Part shown: positions 58,850 through 64,000 of the stretch, in pieces
Numbering within the stretch: position 1 is the first letter of the stretch
How the letters are laid out: every line of letters starts with the position of its first letter
Origin: an uncultured Acidimicrobiales bacterium
GTDB taxonomy: Bacteria > Actinomycetota > Acidimicrobiia > Acidimicrobiales > SZUA-35
DNA length: 64,000 nucleotides
Assembly (NCBI GenBank): GCA_937922805.1
Contig: CALAJV010000003.1
Coordinates: forward strand, 186,001 to 250,000
Direction: 5' to 3'
Position numbers and translations under genes: made by a program
The notes under the pieces: generated by a model
What the model was told of the DNA's origin: nothing
What the model saw: only the letters and a program-made list of their open reading frames with translations
Databases searched by the model: none

Positions 58850-59818
58850 GTGAGCGATGCCGAGAGTAGCCCGCTACAGCCAAAGTCATCATCAACAGTC
58901 GTGCTTTGTGGCGGCGTCGGAGCGGCCAGGCTTTTAAAGGGCCTAGTTGCTTCTATGCCAGCGGCTGACATAACTGCAATCGTCAACGTTGGAGACGATA
59001 TGAACCTTCACGGTCTCCATATCTCCCCCGATCTAGACACCATTGTCTATACCCTCGCAGATCAGGTCAGCGTGGATAGAGGGTGGGGTCTCGAGGGTGA
59101 AACGTGGCAGGCAATGGAGATGGTCGGCCGGTATGGCGGAGAGGACTGGTTCGGTCTAGGCGATCGAGATTTAGGAACACATCTGTTTCGAACCAACGAG
59201 CTTGCCCAAGGCAAAACTTTGGCCGAAATCACTCAGGTGATTGCCGGGGTTTGGGATCTCGAGCTGCAAATCTCACCGGTCACCAACGATCGGCTTCGGA
59301 CGATGGTCACGATCGCTGACGGGTCAGAGTTGTCGTTCCAACAGTATTTTGTCGGTCATAGCCACGATGTTTCGGTAACCTCAATTCGGTTCGATGGAGC
59401 AACGGCCGCTAGACCAGCTCCCGGAGTACTCGAAGCGATCCGAACCGCAGACCGGATAGTGGTAGCCCCATCGAACCCAGCCGTTTCGATCGATCCCATC
59501 TTGGCCGTTCCGGGCGTGCTGGAAGCCCTCAGCCTTCGTCGATCATCTGTGATAGCGGTGTCACCCATAATCGGGGGCAAGGCGCTAAAAGGGCCAGCAG
59601 ATCGTCTCATGACCGAACTAGGCCACGAGGCTTCAGCCGTTGGGGTGGCCCGTTGGTATAGCCGGTTCGCGGCCAAGCTGGTGATCGATTCGGTTGATCA
59701 TCAGCTTGCCTCCGCAATTGAAACCGTTGGCGTCGACCCAATTGTTACCGAGACGATTATGGCCAAACCCGGCGTCAGTAAATCGCTTAGCGATCTCCTA
59801 CTGAGTTTGCCGATCTAG
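58850..59818 (+). CDS. cofD: 2-phospho-L-lactate transferase (coenzyme F420 biosynthesis)
   Basis: A 322-residue enzyme (FbiA in mycobacteria) that joins the lactyl or phosphoenolpyruvyl moiety to the deazaflavin Fo, giving F420-0 or its dehydro form. Start GTG at 58850. Motifs: VVLCGGVGAARLLKGLV, IVNVGDDMNLHGLHISPDLDTI, GWGLEGETWQ, FGLGDRDLGTH, VVAPSNPAVSIDPILAVPG and SPIIGGKALKGPADRLM. cofE lies 1 kb downstream on the same strand, with an unrelated minus-strand gene between them. The fbiC and cofC/fbiD genes are not in the window. Confidence 0.96.
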   Translation: MSDAESSPLQPKSSSTVVLCGGVGAARLLKGLVASMPAADITAIVNVGDDMNLHGLHISPDLDTIVYTLADQVSVDRGWGLEGETWQAMEMVGRYGGEDWFGLGDRDLGTHLFRTNELAQGKTLAEITQVIAGVWDLELQISPVTNDRLRTMVTIADGSELSFQQYFVGHSHDVSVTSIRFDGATAARPAPGVLEAIRTADRIVVAPSNPAVSIDPILAVPGVLEALSLRRSSVIAVSPIIGGKALKGPADRLMTELGHEASAVGVARWYSRFAAKLVIDSVDHQLASAIETVGVDPIVTETIMAKPGVSKSLSDLLLSLPI

Positions 59819-59830
59819 GCTCAGCGAGCG

Positions 59831-60643
59831 TTACCCGGCATCCTCAGACTCGGCGCCATCCTCTGTGTCGGTTTCTGTATCTGACCCAGTGTCTGTGTCT
59901 GTATCGGTTTCTGTCTCAGTGTCAGTGTCAGTGTCAGCGTCGTCGGCAGCCTCCGGTAGCTCGCCGATACCGGTGCTGGCAAGAACTTCGATGCGGTCAG
60001 CCGGTGGAGGTGGTACGTCAGATCCTTCTGGCAGCAAGGCAATAGTGATGGCTTGACCGGGCTTGTCAAAGCGAATGTCAGCCAAATTCTCGGTATAGAT
60101 CGTTGGTTCGGCTTCAAGATCAAACGCATCGTCCCATACAGCGACCTGAAGAGTGGCTGCTTCGCCGTCGCATCCCTCTGCTTCAGATAGCGAGCCGGAA
60201 GTTTCTGAAATTACCGGCGTGTACACCTCATCGGTAATCTCACCATTACCCGAGTCCATGTAGACCCCGAGGTTTGCGTTTCGACCGTTACCGCCGGCAA
60301 GTTGGAACGGGTGGATATGCAGCAGGCCGTCACCGTGGGTATGTAACCCGGTCACCGTTTCAAAGGCTCCAGCGGGCGGAAGATCTTGCCCGCATCGATG
60401 AACCGAATAAGCACTATGCCAATGGTCGGGATAGTTCGGGGCAACGCCAATTCCCGACTCTCGGTTAATGGCGAAGTACCCGATGGCAACGACACCAGCT
60501 AACAGGATCAGACCCAAACCGCCGAGGAAAAGACCGTTACCGCCTTGATCGGCGGTTTCGACCGAGGTGATCTTCTGCACGTTGGACCGCTGACGACCAT
60601 TTCGTCGTCCGGAACCTAACGCGTCGTAATCTGAATTAGTCAC
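59831..60643 (-). CDS. single-pass membrane protein with a His-rich DHWH/HTHGDG motif
   Basis: A 270-residue protein with an N-terminal basic cytosolic part, one helix (FLGGLGLILLAGVVAIGYFAI, about residues 39-59) and an extracellular domain. The domain contains PDHWHSAY, a Cys in VHRCGQDLPP, and GLHTHGDGLLHIHPF, seven histidines in two clusters that could bind a metal. The C-terminal tail is Asp/Thr/Glu repeats. I do not recognise a named family, although similar DHWH..HTHGDG..HIHPF proteins appear to be a conserved group in related actinobacteria (recollection, not searched). It is wedged between cofD and cofE on the opposite strand; the stop lies 12 bp from that of cofD. Confidence 0.75.
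   Translation of the reverse strand: MTNSDYDALGSGRRNGRQRSNVQKITSVETADQGGNGLFLGGLGLILLAGVVAIGYFAINRESGIGVAPNYPDHWHSAYSVHRCGQDLPPAGAFETVTGLHTHGDGLLHIHPFQLAGGNGRNANLGVYMDSGNGEITDEVYTPVISETSGSLSEAEGCDGEAATLQVAVWDDAFDLEAEPTIYTENLADIRFDKPGQAITIALLPEGSDVPPPPADRIEVLASTGIGELPEAADDADTDTDTETETDTDTDTGSDTETDTEDGAESEDAG
59840..59945. repeat. low-complexity tail coding (Asp-Thr/Glu-Thr dipeptides)
   Basis: Short 6-bp units (gtcagt, gtctgt and variants) recur along the plus strand. On the minus strand they encode alternating Asp-Thr and Glu-Thr at the C-terminus of the His-motif protein. The frame is kept throughout. Confidence 0.8.
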
Positions 60644-60855
60644 TTGGTTATTCTAGGGACTACGAAATCAACAATGGGGTCACTGCGAAATTTCTCTCGG
60701 TTGTCACTTCTTTTGTCTCAATTCTTAGCGAATGGCCCTTTTCTTCGTTCTTACCCCACGGAGCCGTGACAGCGCTCGTGTCAATCTCGCCTACGTCTGA
60801 ACTGTCTGAACAGGCGGTGTTAGACGAACAGTCAGCGACGTGCTCCAATGGGCGG

Positions 60856-61569
60856 ATGCATCGACCACTCGAGATCATTCCCATTCCAGGATTGCCGGAA
60901 GTTCGACCAGGCGACGATCTTGCTGGCCTCATCATTGATGCCTGTCAAAGTTCGGCTGGACTTGTCGATGGCGACGTTCTCGTCGTCAGCCAAAAAGTGA
61001 TTTCGAAAGCAGAAGATCAACTGGTCAACGTCGACCCAAACGATCCTCAGTCCCACAAGCCGCTGGTCCTACAAGAGTCTGTCAGGGTGGTACGACGCCG
61101 CGGTGATCTAATCATTAGCGAAACTAAGCATGGCTTCGTTTGTGCCAGCGCAGGGATCGACCGTTCAAACGTTGACTCCGACATCGCTGCATTACTACCA
61201 GAAGACTCCGATCGATCCGCTCGTCGGATTCGCGATGCGGTCAAAGGTCGATGCGATGTCAACGTTGCCATCATCGTGGCTGACACATTCGGGCGGCCGT
61301 GGCGCCGAGGGCTGACTGATGTCGCCATTGGATGCGCTGGAATATTGCCTATCCTCGATCTTCGAGGAACCGATGACGCAGTCGGCCGGGAACTACAGGT
61401 GACTGAAGTGTGTATCGTTGATGAGCTTGCCGGCGCAGCAGAATTGGTTCGCGGTAAAGCAACCGGGATCGCGGTTGCACTAATTCGAGGAGTCGACCCC
61501 GCCTGGTTTGGTGAAGGCTCAGTGGTAGACGATGTCGTTCGGGATCCAAGCGAAGATCTCTTTCGCTAA
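60856..61569 (+). CDS. cofE: coenzyme F420-0:L-glutamate ligase, single-domain form
   Basis: About 237 residues from the ATG at 60856 (MHRPLEIIPIPGLPEVRPGDD); a GTG at 60766 is also in frame but would add 30 residues not seen in relatives. Motifs: LVDGDVLVVSQKVISKAE, GFVCASAGIDRSNVD, VAIIVADTFGRPWRRG, DVAIGCAGI and DELAGAAELVRGKATGIAVA. It adds gamma-linked glutamates to F420-0. Mycobacterial FbiB has a second, nitroreductase-like domain of about 200 residues; that part is absent here, so the dehydro-F420 reductase step, if used, must be encoded elsewhere. The TAA stop shares its last base with the next gene's ATG (TAATG). Confidence 0.94.
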   Translation: MHRPLEIIPIPGLPEVRPGDDLAGLIIDACQSSAGLVDGDVLVVSQKVISKAEDQLVNVDPNDPQSHKPLVLQESVRVVRRRGDLIISETKHGFVCASAGIDRSNVDSDIAALLPEDSDRSARRIRDAVKGRCDVNVAIIVADTFGRPWRRGLTDVAIGCAGILPILDLRGTDDAVGRELQVTEVCIVDELAGAAELVRGKATGIAVALIRGVDPAWFGEGSVVDDVVRDPSEDLFR

Positions 61570-64000
61570 TGACCGACCCTTCTAGCCCAACCTCCACAAC
61601 CGAACAAGCTCCAATCGAACGACCTGGGCTTGTTGCCCATCTACCACCGGCTCCAGATGCCGACGCTCTACTTGATGGATTCGTGACATTCGTTGCTGAA
61701 CAGGGAATCGATCTCTATCCGGCACAAGAGGAAGCAATCCTCGAGCTACTGGCTGGAAACAATGTAATTTTGAAAACGCCAACCGGGTCTGGCAAATCCC
61801 TGGTTGCGGCCGCAGCCCACTTCGCTGCTCTGGCTGCTGACAAGCGGAGCATTTACACTGCTCCAATTAAGGCGCTGGTTTCCGAGAAATTTTTCGCATT
61901 GCGACGAGACTTTGGTCCCGAGCGGGTTGGAATGGTCACCGGTGACGCCAGTGTCAACCCTGATGCCCCCATTATCTGCTGTACCGCCGAAATCTTGGCC
62001 AACTGGACTCTTCACAACGGGAAAGCTACCGACGCCGACGTCGTCATCGTCGATGAGTTCCACTACTACGCCGACCCACAACGAGGGTGGGCTTGGCAAA
62101 TTCCGCTCCTAGAACTCTCAGGCGCTCAGTTTCTACTGATGTCCGCAACGCTTGGCAAGACCGACTTTTTCGAACAGCAGCTAACAAGGCTGACTAAACG
62201 CGATACATCGTTGGTCTCGTCGTCGGACCGACCCGTGCCGCTACAACATGAGTATCGCCATACGACCCTCCACCAGTCGGTGTCAGACTTACTCGATACC
62301 GGTCAAACTCCGATATATCTGGTTCATTTCACTCAACGAGAAGCAACCGAAGCAGCGCAGGGTTATTTATCGCTCGACCCGTTGTCCAAGCCTGAGAAAG
62401 AGGCGGTGAAAAAGGCAGTCGGCGGGTTTAGATTCGACTCCCCCGTTGGCAAAGACTTACGCCGATACATCATGGGCGGCATCGGCGTGCACCACGCCGG
62501 TTTGCTTCCCAAATACCGACTTTTGGTTGAGAAATTGGCCCAGGATGGTCTACTCAAAATCATATGCGGTACTGACACCCTCGGGGTTGGGGTAAACGTC
62601 CCGATCCGGACCGTGCTGTTTACCCAGCTGTGCAAGTACGACGGTCAAAGCACTCGGGTGCTATCCAACCGTGAGTTTCAACAAATCGCCGGGCGGGCCG
62701 GCCGAAAAGGCTTCGACGACATTGGCCACGTTTGGGTCCAAGCTCCGGCCCACATTGTTGAAAATCTCCGAGCTGAGACGAAGGCGGCAACCGACCCCAA
62801 GAAGAAGCGCAAACTGGTGAAAAAGAAGCCTCCGGAGCGAGGCTACGCCCACTGGGGTGAAGACACCCATACGAAGCTTGCCAGTGGCGCCCCCGAAGCC
62901 CTTGTCTCATCTTTTCGGGTGAACCACCAAATGGTTCTGTCAGTTCTCGACCGCCCCGGAGATGGTTGCGCGGCCCTCAAGTTCCTGCTCCAAAACAACC
63001 ATGAGCCCAAAAAGCGGCAGCGAGCTCATATCACCCGAACAATTTCTATTTATCGCTCTCTCCTTGAAGCTGGCCTCCTTGAGCGGCTAGACGAACCAGA
63101 TGATCAAGGGCGGACGATTCGAGTCAACTTTGACCTACAAGACGAGTTCGCCCTGCATCAACCGTTGTCGCTGTGGGCGATCGAGGCCATTGATGAGCTT
63201 GACCTAGAGGCTGAGGGTTACGCCTTGTCGGCATTGACCACCATCGAGTCGGTGCTTGAGTCGCCTGGTGCTCTCATCGCCGCACAAGTGAACAAGGTCA
63301 AAGACGAGATGATGGCTGACATGAAATCTCGGGGCGTCGAATACGAAGAACGCATGGAAAAGCTGAACGATGCTGAGGCCCCGAAGCCGGAAAAGGAACG
63401 CTTGTACGAGAGCTTCGACCGATTCCGAACTAAGCATCCGTGGGTCGGCACCGACAACGTCAAGCCGAAATCGGTCGTCCGTGACATGTACGAACAGGCA
63501 ATGACGTTCAAAGAATACGTTAACCACTACGGCCTCAAGCGATCTGAAGGCGTCTTGCTGCGATACCTGAGCGATGTGTACAAAGCCTTAGCGCAAAATA
63601 TTCCTGAGGACGCCCAAACTGAAGAGCTTGAAGATCTGTCGGAGTGGCTTGGCGCTACTGTTCGTCAAGTGGACTCAAGTCTGCTCGACGAATGGGAGCG
63701 GCTCACCGCTCTCGACCAGGGAGACGACGATCGCCATATGAGCCTCGGTGCGCTCCCCCACGATGTGGCCCTAGAGCGGGTCCAAGCGGCCGAGCATGAT
63801 GTAACGGCAAATCAGCGGGCGTTCAAAGTAATGATCCGCAACGAAATGTTTCGATGGGTTCAACTCATTGCTCGAAAGCGGTACGACAAGCTGCCCGAAG
63901 GCGACCACGCCACCTTGGACAAGTTTTGGGAAGAGTTCGACGAGCTGTTGATTGACGCCGACGCTCGGAGCACTAGCCGCTTCATGTATGACCCCGAAGC
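61569..64000 (+). CDS. Ski2-like DEAD/DEAH-box helicase (DUF3516 type), cut at the right edge
   Basis: At least 810 residues, open at the window end. Start ATG at 61569 overlaps the cofE stop (TAATG). Motifs: Q-like LYPAQEEAILELL, Walker A TPTGSGKS, DEFHYY (motif II), LMSATLG (motif III), VHFTQREATEA, TDTLGVGVNVPIRTV and QIAGRAGRKGFDD (motif VI). The region after the helicase core, with SSFRVNHQMVLSVLDRP, fits the Ski2/Mtr4-like arrangement and the actinobacterial DUF3516 C-terminal domain. Such helicases are presumed to act on RNA or DNA in repair or decay; no clear role is established for this type. Linkage to cofE is probably operonic only. Confidence 0.93.
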   Translation, partial: MTDPSSPTSTTEQAPIERPGLVAHLPPAPDADALLDGFVTFVAEQGIDLYPAQEEAILELLAGNNVILKTPTGSGKSLVAAAAHFAALAADKRSIYTAPIKALVSEKFFALRRDFGPERVGMVTGDASVNPDAPIICCTAEILANWTLHNGKATDADVVIVDEFHYYADPQRGWAWQIPLLELSGAQFLLMSATLGKTDFFEQQLTRLTKRDTSLVSSSDRPVPLQHEYRHTTLHQSVSDLLDTGQTPIYLVHFTQREATEAAQGYLSLDPLSKPEKEAVKKAVGGFRFDSPVGKDLRRYIMGGIGVHHAGLLPKYRLLVEKLAQDGLLKIICGTDTLGVGVNVPIRTVLFTQLCKYDGQSTRVLSNREFQQIAGRAGRKGFDDIGHVWVQAPAHIVENLRAETKAATDPKKKRKLVKKKPPERGYAHWGEDTHTKLASGAPEALVSSFRVNHQMVLSVLDRPGDGCAALKFLLQNNHEPKKRQRAHITRTISIYRSLLEAGLLERLDEPDDQGRTIRVNFDLQDEFALHQPLSLWAIEAIDELDLEAEGYALSALTTIESVLESPGALIAAQVNKVKDEMMADMKSRGVEYEERMEKLNDAEAPKPEKERLYESFDRFRTKHPWVGTDNVKPKSVVRDMYEQAMTFKEYVNHYGLKRSEGVLLRYLSDVYKALAQNIPEDAQTEELEDLSEWLGATVRQVDSSLLDEWERLTALDQGDDDRHMSLGALPHDVALERVQAAEHDVTANQRAFKVMIRNEMFRWVQLIARKRYDKLPEGDHATLDKFWEEFDELLIDADARSTSRFMYDPE

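Noticed and set aside
59865..60056. Ser/Val-repeat plus-strand frame opposite the His-motif protein tail
   Set aside because: It is the antisense reading of the Asp-Thr repeat and contains no independent signal.

Overview
The window looks like a chromosomal segment of a high-GC Gram-positive (Actinobacteriota) bacterium, most likely of the class Acidimicrobiia or a near relative. The grounds are the F420 genes cofD and cofE, a Ski2-like helicase of the DUF3516 type, a PASTA-less membrane Ser/Thr kinase, a Septum_form-domain protein, a DUF5719 protein, and gene neighbourhoods that echo mycobacterial ones (murI-rph-rdgB; prfB-ftsE-ftsX near smpB; ahcY-manA-manB near the F420 genes). Base composition is moderate by eye and was not computed. 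I see no rRNA, insertion sequence, prophage or CRISPR array. The right edge cuts a helicase gene and the left edge may cut an unidentified gene.

Layout. 0-9 kb is mostly metabolic and transport genes: DUF1295 membrane protein, an orphan glycine-betaine-type binding lipoprotein, an ornithine-cyclodeaminase-family enzyme, a fructosamine-kinase-family enzyme, an SDR, two MFS carriers and an acyl-CoA dehydrogenase. 9-13 kb holds a transmembrane Ser/Thr kinase and a disordered membrane protein that share a paralogous ectodomain. 13-20 kb is housekeeping: TrmA-family RNA methyltransferase, rpe, clpP, tRNA-Leu, rdgB, rph, murI and a lipoprotein. 20-24 kb has an HTH/coiled-coil protein, a JAMM peptidase, smpB, tmRNA (ssrA) and a triple Septum_form protein. 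24-28 kb is crotonase, membrane-anchored FMN glutamate-synthase-like protein and AzlC/AzlD. 28-34 kb is ftsX, ftsE, prfB and secA.

34-43 kb holds an MFS carrier, hpf, comF, ahcY, a Trm112-like protein, manA, manB and a GtrA-GT2 fusion. 43-56.6 kb is rich in very large membrane glycosyltransferase-like proteins, plus a CPBP protease, ftsH, a thioredoxin-like protein and DUF5719. 56.9-64 kb runs rmd-like, gmd, cofD, a His-motif membrane protein, cofE and the helicase.

How the genes fit together. manA and manB feed mannose-1-phosphate towards GDP-mannose (the pyrophosphorylase is not here). gmd and the rmd-like gene would make a GDP-6-deoxyhexose, and the GtrA-GT2, GT-C-like and GT2 membrane proteins are plausible users of activated sugars at the envelope. 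clpP, ftsH, secA, ssrA/smpB, prfB and hpf form a protein-synthesis and quality-control backbone. The least explained parts are the kinase and its paralogous partner (9.1-13.0 kb), the His-motif membrane protein beside cofD, a 34-bp tandem repeat at 47.0 kb and the 0.5-kb intergenic region at 20.0-20.5 kb. Coordinates of short sites were counted by hand and may be off by a base.
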